Source: Chitinophagales bacterium (GTDB taxonomy: Bacteria; Bacteroidota; Bacteroidia; Chitinophagales; Chitinophagaceae). From it: a stretch of 6,932 nucleotides of DNA. Position 1 is the first letter of the stretch. Every line of letters starts with the position of its first letter. A program made the translations under genes and the position numbers. The notes beneath the pieces were generated by a model. It saw only the letters and a program-made list of their open reading frames with translations. It was not told the origin of the DNA and searched no databases. Positions 1-6,040 of this stretch are shown here, in pieces. The DNA lies in assembly GCA_013297585.1 (NCBI GenBank), contig JAAFHG010000010.1, forward strand, positions 16,301 through 23,232, given 5' to 3'.

Positions 1-58
1 CGTAGAAGTGTGCGACGCAACAGGCGCTAAATAGTAGCACCACAGCTCGTTTCACCAC
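1..58 (-). CDS. N-terminus of a probable secreted protein, cut by window edge
   Basis: Directly after the TGA of the 113-aa membrane protein, with no spacer, the minus strand opens with two GTG codons and stays open to the window edge. It reads (M)VKRAVVLLFSACCVAHFY. A lysine-arginine pair followed by a hydrophobic run ending in small residues and two cysteines is what the start of a Sec signal peptide looks like; a lipoprotein signal is also possible, but a full lipobox cannot be judged from 19 codons. The tight junction suggests translational coupling with the gene before it. Only the GTG start, the charge pattern and the open frame support this call. A chance open stretch of this length is quite possible. 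The function cannot be read. Confidence 0.4.
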   Translation of the reverse strand, partial: MVKRAVVLLFSACCVAHFY

Positions 59-400
59 TCAATTATTTTCTACATGCATTTTATGGAAAAAGCGGTGCAC
101 TACAGGTGTGAGTAGCAAACCAATATTAGTAATAAAAGCCACACCGCTAAACAGGGCATAAAAACTACTAAACAGTTTGCCGCTTACGGTTTTAATTTCT
201 GCCACAGGGCCCATACCACTTAATATCATAGAAGCATTGTGTAGGCTATCTAGCCATGCTAATTCGGCAAAAAAATGATAACCCAACACACCAATAGCTA
301 GGCAAATACTTAATAAGCCAAAAAACAGCGCCATGCTACGGTATAGGCGGCTGTAATACTTGCTAGTAGATAATAAAGGTTGGGTTTTGTGTTCGTACAT
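59..400 (-). CDS. Small two-helix membrane protein, potassium-channel-pore-like
   Basis: This 113-aa protein has two clear hydrophobic helices, at about residues 23-46 and 76-100, with no cleavable signal. Between them lies an amphipathic stretch (W49 to T71) containing NASMILSGMGPV. The second helix region begins with a TVSGKLFSSFYALFSG pattern. Helix, short re-entrant-like loop, then a G-K/R...Y-A-L...G inner helix is the layout of two-TM potassium channel pores (Ion_trans_2 type), where the inner helix also starts with T..G[KR]. The selectivity filter T-x-G-[YF]-G is not there; S61-G62-M63-G64-P65-V66 sits in its place. I recall similar short hypothetical proteins with GMGPV in other bacteria but cannot name a family. 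Ion conduction is therefore an inference. The start ATG has no obvious Shine-Dalgarno sequence. A secreted protein appears to begin immediately downstream, and a same-strand hydrolase-like gene lies 113 bp upstream. Confidence 0.8.
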   Translation of the reverse strand: MYEHKTQPLLSTSKYYSRLYRSMALFFGLLSICLAIGVLGYHFFAELAWLDSLHNASMILSGMGPVAEIKTVSGKLFSSFYALFSGVAFITNIGLLLTPVVHRFFHKMHVENN

Positions 401-470
401 GGTGTTAGTTAGAGTGATAAATGGTAAGCGGCATTCGTGAGTGTTTTATTGTTTTGGGTTTTGGGTTCTA

Positions 471-512
471 TGTTCACCATTGACTTTTCACTATTCACTT
501 TTCACCATTCAC
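471..512. repeat. Six degenerate tandem heptamers (nnTTCAC)
   Basis: Six consecutive 7-bp units can be read: TGTTCAC, CATTGAC, TTTTCAC, TATTCAC, TTTTCAC and CATTCAC. Five of the six end in TTCAC; the other has TTGAC. The block ends one base before the stop codon (514-516) of the serine-hydrolase-like gene and so fills the spacer towards the membrane-protein gene. Just before it, GTTTTGGGTTTTGGGTTC (451-468) is another low-complexity stretch. The heptamer period resembles the short tandemly repeated repetitive sequences described in filamentous cyanobacteria. Any relation to those is inference. Confidence 0.75.
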
Positions 513-513
513 C

Positions 514-1533
514 CTAATGACAATCACCAATTACCCCATCAATGAATTGCTTGATACCTACTAATGTGGTCTTTTTACTTTCACCATTACCAGCTTTAGG
601 AAAAATAACTGCGGCATAGCCTCTACAAATATCTACCCAAGGAAACATACCAAACATACCTGGGCTTGTAAGTGCTGTAGCTTTAGTATCATTCGCTTCA
701 ATAGCCCATATACCTAACGCATAGTTAAAACCTGCAACAGGCTTTGGTGCTAGCTTAATGGTAGCAGTGGTAATTTGTATTTTGCTCATTTCTTCAAGGG
801 CTTTTTCGCTAAGTACTTGCTTGCCTTTAAATACACCTTTGTTTAAAAACAAGCTCATAAAGTTCACATAATCTTCTGCAGCACTTAAAGCGCCACTTGC
901 AGGGTTTACATTACCAGATTCGCTGAAAAAACTAGAGTTACGCATGCCTATTGGTCTAAAAATTTTCTCGTTGATGATTTGCTCAAAGCCACGTTTAGCA
1001 ACCACTTCACATACACGAGCAGCAATGGTAATACCAATATTATCGTAATCAAAAGCTTCTCCGGGATTAGTATTAATGTCGCATTTGCTAGCGTAAGCAT
1101 TTACCCTTTCTTCTAGTGTTTTGCCCGAAGGGCTACAAGATTTTATACCTGTGGTTTCAGTAAGGCAATTACGAACGGTAATGTACTTTTTACCATAAGT
1201 GGCAAATATTGGTAGGTAGGTACTCACTTTTTCGTCTAGGTTTATTTTGCCTTGGTCTACATAGCTCATTACCAATGCCACTACTAACCATCTACTTGCT
1301 TGGCCAATATATGCTTGCGCCCTAGCGTCAAAACCTTCTACATTTTTTTTGTAAATAATCTTACCGTCTTTATAAATGAGGCACACAAAATTTTTCCCAA
1401 TATCATCTTTAGCGGCTTCAAATTTTTTCTCAATACCACTAAAGTCGTATTGTGCATGGGCAAACTGAAACAATAGCACGAAACTCAATACAGATAAGAC
1501 TTTGCGACAGGTTAAATTACAATTTACAGACAT
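514..1533 (-). CDS. Exported beta-lactamase-family (serine hydrolase-like) protein, catalytic SxxK lost
   Basis: This 339-aa protein starts with a signal peptide (K11, hydrophobic core 12-24, AHA|Q cleavage after about residue 27), so it is likely periplasmic. The rest follows the class C beta-lactamase/serine hydrolase fold (Pfam Beta-lactamase, PF00144). A block resembling IASxSKWLTAALVM...DEGK..LDD is at 76-101, CLTxTTGI at 123-130, FDYDNIG at 161-167 (the Y-x-N motif, Y163 and N165 kept), IFRPIGM at 191-197, and SPGMFGMFPWVD at 290-301 in the place of the third (KTG/HxG) box. The nucleophile position is Q78 and the general-base lysine position is R81. The usual histidine of LTHTTGI is E126. 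No other SxxK lies nearby. The fold is therefore well supported, while normal acyl-serine chemistry is unlikely; a binding or structural role is an inference. The gene is divergent from clpB and shares its 236-bp upstream spacer. No convincing ribosome-binding site is visible before the ATG. Confidence 0.9.
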   Translation of the reverse strand: MSVNCNLTCRKVLSVLSFVLLFQFAHAQYDFSGIEKKFEAAKDDIGKNFVCLIYKDGKIIYKKNVEGFDARAQAYIGQASRWLVVALVMSYVDQGKINLDEKVSTYLPIFATYGKKYITVRNCLTETTGIKSCSPSGKTLEERVNAYASKCDINTNPGEAFDYDNIGITIAARVCEVVAKRGFEQIINEKIFRPIGMRNSSFFSESGNVNPASGALSAAEDYVNFMSLFLNKGVFKGKQVLSEKALEEMSKIQITTATIKLAPKPVAGFNYALGIWAIEANDTKATALTSPGMFGMFPWVDICRGYAAVIFPKAGNGESKKTTLVGIKQFIDGVIGDCH

Positions 1534-1570
1534 TTTTTCCGAATTATGTTGTTGGATTAGAGTTTGAGTA

Positions 1571-1608
1571 TTTCACACAAAGAAACGAAGAAGACGAAGT
1601 ACACAAAG
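1571..1608 (-). repeat. Left arm of a 38-bp imperfect inverted repeat
   Basis: Read on the minus strand this arm begins CTTTGTGTACTTCG and ends CTTTGTGTGAAA. It aligns without gaps to 1698-1735 on the plus strand at 30 of 38 positions (hand alignment). It lies 38 bp upstream of the serine-hydrolase-like start codon and so probably falls in that gene's leader or promoter. Confidence 0.7.
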
Positions 1609-1697
1609 ACATTTTTTTAATAATTAAGCTAATATAAAGTACTAAAGTTTCTTTACTAGGTTAATGTAATCTCAAACTTTTTTAATGATACATAAAC

Positions 1698-1735
1698 CTT
1701 AGTGTACGTTGTATCCTTTGTTCCTTAGTGTGAAA
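1698..1735 (+). repeat. Right arm of a 38-bp imperfect inverted repeat, upstream of clpB
   Basis: This arm begins CTTAGTGTACGTTG and ends CTTAGTGTGAAA, the partner of 1571-1608 in opposite orientation with 89 bp between them. CCTTAGTGT itself occurs twice here (1697-1705 and 1723-1731), 26 bp apart, and related CTTTTGTGTTAAAC follows at 1739-1752. The arm ends 34 bp before the clpB start codon and is likely to be in its 5' leader. Phrases of this kind (ccttTgtg/cttAgtg...gaaa) recur between genes in many bacterial genomes, to my recollection. No target-site duplication is visible outside the arms. Confidence 0.7.
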
Positions 1736-1769
1736 CTTCTTTTGTGTTAAACTTTATCAATCTAAAAAT

Positions 1770-4418
1770 ATGAATTTTAATAATTATACCATCAAAGCTC
1801 AGGAAACCATTCAAGTGGCGCAACAAGTGGCGTTTAATAATGGTAACCCAAACATCGAAACCAATCATTTACTAAAAGCTTTATTAAATGACGATGATAG
1901 TTCAATAGATTACCTATTGAAGAAAAACGCTGTAAACACCAGCTTAATAGACTTAAAATTAGATGACAGTTTAAAAAAGCTACCAAAAGCGAGTGGCACA
2001 GAACCTGCTCAAAACTTAAGTAGAGATTTAAACAATGCGTTGCTAAAAGCGGCTGCATCTATAGCCAAGTTTAAAGATGAATTTGTAAGTGTAGAACATT
2101 TACTAATTGGCCTATTGCAAGTAAATGATGATACTTCTAAACTATTGAAAGATGCTGGCCTTACAGAAAAAGGTTTATTAGCAGCCATTACAGAATTGAG
2201 AAAAGGCAGTACGGTTAACTCACAAACAGCCTCTAACCAATTTAATGCCTTGCAGAAATATGCCAAGAATCTAAACGATTTGGCACGTAGAGGCAAGCTT
2301 GACCCAGTGATTGGTCGTGATGAAGAAATACGCAGAACGCTACACATTTTATCAAGAAGAAATAAAAATAACCCCATTTTGGTGGGTGAGCCAGGTGTGG
2401 GTAAAACCGCCATTGCAGAAGGTATAGCCATACGCATTGTAAATGGTGATGTGCCCGAAAATTTGAAAAGCAAAATCATTTTTGCCCTAGATATGGGCTT
2501 GCTAATAGCAGGTGCTAAATATAAAGGTGAATTTGAAGAACGCTTAAAAGCCGTGGTAAAAGAAGTAGGCGAAAGCGACGGTGAAATCATTTTGTTTATT
2601 GACGAAATACATACGCTTGTAGGTGCAGGTGGTGGCGACGGCGCTATGGATGCAGCTAATATTTTAAAACCAGCTTTGGCTCGTGGTGAGTTAAGGGCTG
2701 TGGGTGCAACTACGTTAAATGAGTATCAGAAATACTTTGAGAAAGACAAAGCATTGGAACGTCGTTTTCAAAAAGTATTGATAGACGAACCAAGTGTAGA
2801 CGATGCGGTGAGCATTTTACGTGGTATTAAAGACCGCTACGAAACGCACCACCATGTACGCATAAAAGACGAAGCCATTATTGCAGCAGTAGAATTATCG
2901 CACCGCTATATTAGTGACCGTTTTTTACCTGACAAAGCCATTGACTTAATAGACGAAAGCGCTGCAAAATTGAGGCTCGAAATGAATTCTATGCCAGAAG
3001 AATTGGATAAATTGGAACGCCAAATTCGCCAATTGGAAATAGAAAGGGAAGCAATAAAACGTGAAACCGAAGGTTCGCCAACACAAATGACAGAGAATCA
3101 AAAAATCCGTTGGCAAAAAGATGAAGCGCAGTTAAAAGATTTATCGTTAGAAATTTCAGTGCTAAGTGTAGAAAGAGATACGCTTAAAGCCAAATGGAAA
3201 CAAGAGAAAGAGATTGTAGAAAAGATACAAACGGCTAAGGCAAATATTGATAGCCTTAAAACAGAAGCTGAACGTGCAGAACGTGATGGTGACTTTGGTA
3301 AGGTGGCTGAAATACGCTACGGTAAAATAAAAAATGAGGAAATAGCTATTACAGAATTGACGAACCAATTAGATAGTTTTTCTGAAAAGCGCTTGCTAAA
3401 AGAAGAAGTAGATGCAGAAGATATTGCTGCGGCAATCTCGAAAGTAACTGGCATTCCTCTGAGCAAAATGCTACAAAGCGAAAGAGAAAAACTCTTGAAT
3501 TTAGAAGACGAACTGCATAAAAAAGTGATTGGTCAAGAAGAAGCCATAACTGCTATTGCAGATGCGATTAGAAGAAGCAGGGCTGGCTTGCAAGACCCTA
3601 AAAAGCCAATTGGTTCATTTATTTTCTTAGGTACTACAGGTGTGGGTAAAACAGAGTTGGCAAAAGCTTTGGCAGACTATCTGTTTGACGATGAAAATAT
3701 GATGACGCGTATAGACATGAGTGAGTACCAAGAAAAGCATACGGTTAGCCGTTTGGTAGGTGCGCCTCCTGGCTATGTTGGTTACGATGAAGGCGGTCAG
3801 CTAACAGAAGCTGTGCGTAGAAAACCTTACAGCGTAGTATTGCTAGATGAAATTGAAAAAGCGCATCCTGATGTGTACAACGTATTGCTACAAGTGTTAG
3901 ATGATGGTAGATTGACAGATAATAAAGGCCGTGTGGTGAATTTTAAAAACACCATCATCATCATGACAAGCAATATGGGCAGCACCATTATTCAAGATGC
4001 TTTTGAAAATGTAACTGAAGCCAATAGAGACGAGGTTGTAGAAAAAACAAAGATTGAAGTGGTGAATTTGTTAAAACAAACCATTAGACCAGAGTTTTTG
4101 AACAGAATAGATGAAGTGATTATGTTTCAGCCATTGATGAAAAAAGAAATCAAGGGCATTATTACCATACAACTAGAAAGTTTAAAACAACTAGTTGCAA
4201 AAAATGGTATTGAGTTGACATTCTCTGAATATTTATTGGATTATTTAGCAGAAAATGGTTACGACCCACAATTTGGTGCACGACCATTAAAACGTTTAAT
4301 TCAAAAAGAAATCATTAATCAGCTAAGTAAAAAAATACTAGGTGGCTCGATAGATAAAACCAAGCCGGTATTGGTAGATATGTTTGATAATGTAGTGGTG
4401 TTTAGAAACGAGGCGTAA
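1770..4418 (+). CDS. clpB: ATP-dependent disaggregase ClpB (Hsp100)
   Basis: ClpB is a cytosolic hexameric AAA+ chaperone that pulls polypeptides out of aggregates together with the DnaK system. All parts are present in 882 aa. The Clp N-domain with two Clp_N repeats is at about 1-145. NBD1 has Walker A GEPGVGKT (206-213), pore-loop Y251 in KYKGEFEERL, Walker B ILFIDEI (274-280) and arginine fingers R331/R332. The coiled-coil M-domain, rich in E, K and R, spans about 405-540 and marks ClpB as opposed to ClpA or ClpC. NBD2 has Walker A GTTGVGKT (621-628), pore motif GYVGYDEGG (668-676), Walker B VVLLDEIEKAHPD (689-701), R779 in FLNRIDE and sensor-2 GARPLKR (836-842). The length is normal and no key residue is missing. 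MNFNNYTIKAQE is the expected N-terminus, so the ATG is secure, although only AT-rich sequence precedes it. It is a single-gene unit with its own terminator. Heat-shock control is likely from the family; I see no CIRCE element. Confidence 0.98.
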   Translation: MNFNNYTIKAQETIQVAQQVAFNNGNPNIETNHLLKALLNDDDSSIDYLLKKNAVNTSLIDLKLDDSLKKLPKASGTEPAQNLSRDLNNALLKAAASIAKFKDEFVSVEHLLIGLLQVNDDTSKLLKDAGLTEKGLLAAITELRKGSTVNSQTASNQFNALQKYAKNLNDLARRGKLDPVIGRDEEIRRTLHILSRRNKNNPILVGEPGVGKTAIAEGIAIRIVNGDVPENLKSKIIFALDMGLLIAGAKYKGEFEERLKAVVKEVGESDGEIILFIDEIHTLVGAGGGDGAMDAANILKPALARGELRAVGATTLNEYQKYFEKDKALERRFQKVLIDEPSVDDAVSILRGIKDRYETHHHVRIKDEAIIAAVELSHRYISDRFLPDKAIDLIDESAAKLRLEMNSMPEELDKLERQIRQLEIEREAIKRETEGSPTQMTENQKIRWQKDEAQLKDLSLEISVLSVERDTLKAKWKQEKEIVEKIQTAKANIDSLKTEAERAERDGDFGKVAEIRYGKIKNEEIAITELTNQLDSFSEKRLLKEEVDAEDIAAAISKVTGIPLSKMLQSEREKLLNLEDELHKKVIGQEEAITAIADAIRRSRAGLQDPKKPIGSFIFLGTTGVGKTELAKALADYLFDDENMMTRIDMSEYQEKHTVSRLVGAPPGYVGYDEGGQLTEAVRRKPYSVVLLDEIEKAHPDVYNVLLQVLDDGRLTDNKGRVVNFKNTIIIMTSNMGSTIIQDAFENVTEANRDEVVEKTKIEVVNLLKQTIRPEFLNRIDEVIMFQPLMKKEIKGIITIQLESLKQLVAKNGIELTFSEYLLDYLAENGYDPQFGARPLKRLIQKEIINQLSKKILGGSIDKTKPVLVDMFDNVVVFRNEA

Positions 4419-4451
4419 GATGTTTTTTTGAATGGTGGATGATTGCGAATG

Positions 4452-4483
4452 GCCTGCAGGAAACTGCGGGCTTATTTATTTTA
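4452..4483 (+). terminator. Rho-independent terminator of clpB
   Basis: An 8-bp stem (4452-4459 with 4464-4471, GCCTGCAG/CTGCGGGC, one G-U pair) closes a GAAA tetraloop of the stable GNRA class. TTATTTATTTT follows directly. It lies 33 bp after the clpB stop. The U-rich side faces plus-strand transcription only, so it serves clpB. The tail overlaps the stop codon of the converging DUF2442 gene. Confidence 0.85.
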
Positions 4484-4732
4484 TACCGTGCTAGCAACTA
4501 TTTTCTCATAGCCTTGATACAGTGTTTCAGGGTCTATATCAATTTCACCACACCACTCAATGGTATCAAAACTAACTTTTACTGTATTAAAAATAGTTGT
4601 ATCCTGCAATGGTTTAAAAATCTCTAATGCAAGATATGGTTTCATATCAAATACACCTTCTTCACCGTTTTTAAACGTAATAAGAAGATTGTAGTTTTCT
4701 AATGGTTGTACTTTTATAACCGCTTGATACAT
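4481..4732 (-). CDS. DUF2442 domain protein
   Basis: This 83-aa protein matches the DUF2442 pattern (PF10387) along its whole length: an N-terminal V.P...Y.L.ITF.NGE strand pair (8-24), FDMKPYL (28-34), IFKPLQD...FNTVKV (38-53) and the signature W60-C-G-E-I-D-I-D-P-E-T-L-Y72. There is no signal or membrane segment, so it is presumably cytosolic. Members are usually the second gene of a two-gene unit with DUF4160. That pair is often listed as toxin-antitoxin-like, but the biochemistry is not established to my knowledge. Here the upstream partner survives only as a C-terminal fragment ending 6 bp before this start codon, so the gene may have lost its partner and its original promoter. It is intact and full length. 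It converges on clpB, and its stop codon lies in the tail of the clpB terminator. Confidence 0.88.
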   Translation of the reverse strand: MYQAVIKVQPLENYNLLITFKNGEEGVFDMKPYLALEIFKPLQDTTIFNTVKVSFDTIEWCGEIDIDPETLYQGYEKIVASTV

Positions 4733-4738
4733 ACAATA

Positions 4739-4837
4739 CTATTTTAAAGGATCAATATTAAAAGGCTTCTGACCATTTTGACATAACGCCCAATCTGCTA
4801 GCAATTCTTCTCTAAGCGATAAAATAAATAAAAGTCG
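4739..4837 (-). pseudogene. C-terminal remnant of a DUF4160 gene
   Basis: In minus-strand frame, ending at TAG (4739-4741), the sequence reads LREELLADWALCQNGQKPF followed by NIDPLK and the stop. This is a near-textbook DUF4160 C-terminus (family pattern H.EEL..NW.....G..P..I.PL). Going upstream, likeness ends at about 4816, and an in-frame TAG stands at 4838-4840. No start codon or N-terminal part (the family opens with a PTI..F.G..I.....DH..PH.H stretch) is found between here and the gene that ends at 4857, nor did I see it beyond that gene at 5706-6040. The fragment keeps the usual tight spacing (6 bp) to the DUF2442 start, which shows that the pair was once a normal operon. It is too short to encode the domain. 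Confidence 0.82.
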
Positions 4838-4856
4838 CTAGGAACTCTGGTCTTAT

Positions 4857-5705
4857 TTATGGGATTTGATGAAATAATCTAAAATACTTTCCTAAAAAAG
4901 CATTGCAATCCGAAAACGTAAATAAATTCATCGAAATATCTTCGATTAAATGTTTACTATCAATCTCTAAAAATCTGAATGGCCAAATTTTTCTTGCTAT
5001 TTCTACAGTTTTCCCGACTACATCTAAATCACCAGATTTGATATTATTAAGCAAACTCTTTTCAATATAATCAAGTGTAAAATCTAGAAACTCTGTTTTC
5101 CTAATAAACATATAAATAATTAGCATTTCCAATTCTCTTTCAAAATCCCCATGCCGTATCTTGCCATTACATTTTTCAAAATGTGATATAGATTGTCTTA
5201 ATATAATTTCTATTTGCTCATCTACAGATTTAGAGTAGAAATTTTCTAGCCCAATTACATTTTGCATTTTAGATAATGGAAAAGTATCTGGGTAGAATTT
5301 TATTAATCGAATAATAATATCTTCTAGCATATTTCTTTGCACCCCAATTTCATATCCTTCAAATTGTGAAAGACCTCCACTAGTGTTAAAATCCCCCCAG
5401 CCAGAGAAAATCATAATAGTCAAATCATCTAATTTTAACTCATCAATTAATTCCCAATATATATGAAATGATTCATGACTATTTCCACTAATACCCACTA
5501 GTTCTTCAGTAATATTAGCCCTCATAGTGAAATGATAACGACCTGTCTTTCTAGATTGAGGTGCGTATTCTTTTAGGGAATAACTACCTGAAGCAACTTC
5601 TTCTTCGGAAATTTTAAACGTTGCATTAGAATTCAAGAAAATTGTAAATTCATCTTTTGTGAGTAAGTATACCTTTCTATTTTCATGAAATATTATTCTT
5701 CCCAT
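4857..5705 (-). CDS. Unrecognised 282-aa cytosolic protein, AT-rich gene
   Basis: I do not recognise this protein. It has no signal peptide and no membrane span. The first about 120 residues look beta-rich and mixed (MGRIIFHENRKVYLLTKDEF; HFTMRANITEELVG; IFSGWGDFNTSGGLSQFEGYE with clustered glycines and tryptophan). From about 123 to 282 it reads as successive amphipathic helices (MLEDIIIRLIKFYP, VDEQIEIILRQSISHFEK, FERELEMLIIYMFIRK, FLDFTLDYIEKSLLNNI, VGKTVEIARKIWPF), a little like helical-repeat or immunity-type proteins, though that is only a resemblance. No catalytic motif stands out. G+C on sampled lines is about 25-37%, below clpB. The start ATG is preceded by AT-rich sequence without a clear ribosome-binding site. 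The stop lies 16 bp upstream of the frame of the broken DUF4160 remnant, so the gene sits where that gene's front should be and may be an acquired insertion. Confidence 0.75.
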   Translation of the reverse strand: MGRIIFHENRKVYLLTKDEFTIFLNSNATFKISEEEVASGSYSLKEYAPQSRKTGRYHFTMRANITEELVGISGNSHESFHIYWELIDELKLDDLTIMIFSGWGDFNTSGGLSQFEGYEIGVQRNMLEDIIIRLIKFYPDTFPLSKMQNVIGLENFYSKSVDEQIEIILRQSISHFEKCNGKIRHGDFERELEMLIIYMFIRKTEFLDFTLDYIEKSLLNNIKSGDLDVVGKTVEIARKIWPFRFLEIDSKHLIEDISMNLFTFSDCNAFLGKYFRLFHQIP

Positions 5706-6040
5706 AATCTAAATTTTAAATGTAAAATACATAAAAGCAGTTATAAAAATTTCCCCCATTCTTTATTAGAAAAAGATCACAATATGCAACGCTTTATCCG
5801 AAATTATAAACAATTTAAAAATAAGAATAAACGTTTGATTTAGCTGTCCATTCGTAATTCTAATAAATCATTTTTCTGGTAATCTCGTAAAAAAGACTTG
5901 CAATTGCCAGTAAAACTCAAATAATTCAAGCTTTAAGCAGAATTCACATGGCGCAAATCTTCAATTGCTTCAAAAGCCACTTAATGAACCAAACACAATC
6001 ATTACAAACCTTTACTTTCGCAACCTAATTTGATATTTAT
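5706..6040. other. AT-rich divergent spacer, no gene seen
   Basis: This 335-bp spacer separates the divergent 282-aa gene and cyclophilin gene, so it should hold both promoters. Neither strand gives a convincing reading frame, and I found no tRNA-like fold, no tandem repeat and no trace of the missing DUF4160 N-terminus. The only site I can point to is the -7-like box at 6013-6020 in front of the cyclophilin. Confidence 0.6.
6013..6020 (+). promoter_or_regulatory. Candidate Bacteroidota -7 promoter box of the cyclophilin gene
   Basis: TACTTTCG matches the Bacteroidota sigma-70 -7 consensus TAnnTTTG at five of six defined positions and lies 20 bp before the start codon. No TTG-type -33 element is seen at the usual distance upstream, so the call is tentative. 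If it is right, the leader is very short. Confidence 0.4.

Noticed and set aside
1452..1637. Open frame on the plus strand, 61 codons
   Set aside because: It lies antisense to the signal-peptide end of the hydrolase-like gene and runs into the inverted-repeat spacer. The product has no family likeness.
1561..1678. AGTTTGAG (1561-1568) and CTCAAACT (1671-1678) as a second inverted repeat
   Set aside because: It is only 8 bp in AT-rich DNA with a 102-bp gap, not concentric with the larger repeat, and quite possible by chance.
1712..1720. TATCCTTTG as a -7 promoter box for clpB
   Set aside because: Spacing between TA and TTTG is three instead of two bases, and it lies inside the repeat arm, where CTTTG recurs. 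The evidence is not good enough to call a promoter.
1834..2590. Minus-strand open frames of 74 and 193 codons inside clpB
   Set aside because: Both are antisense to highly conserved ClpB sequence. The serine- and leucine-rich products are what the complement of such coding DNA yields.
3162..3368. Minus-strand open frame of 68 codons in the clpB M-domain region
   Set aside because: It is the complement of lysine- and glutamate-rich coiled-coil codons, giving a phenylalanine- and leucine-rich pseudo-membrane product.
4439..4627. Plus-strand open frame of 62 codons after clpB
   Set aside because: It starts inside the clpB terminator and is antisense to the well-supported DUF2442 gene.
4824..4860. 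ATAAATAAAAG...CTTATTTAT as a terminator of the 282-aa gene
   Set aside because: The arms are almost pure A/T and do not match cleanly, so no stable stem is expected.
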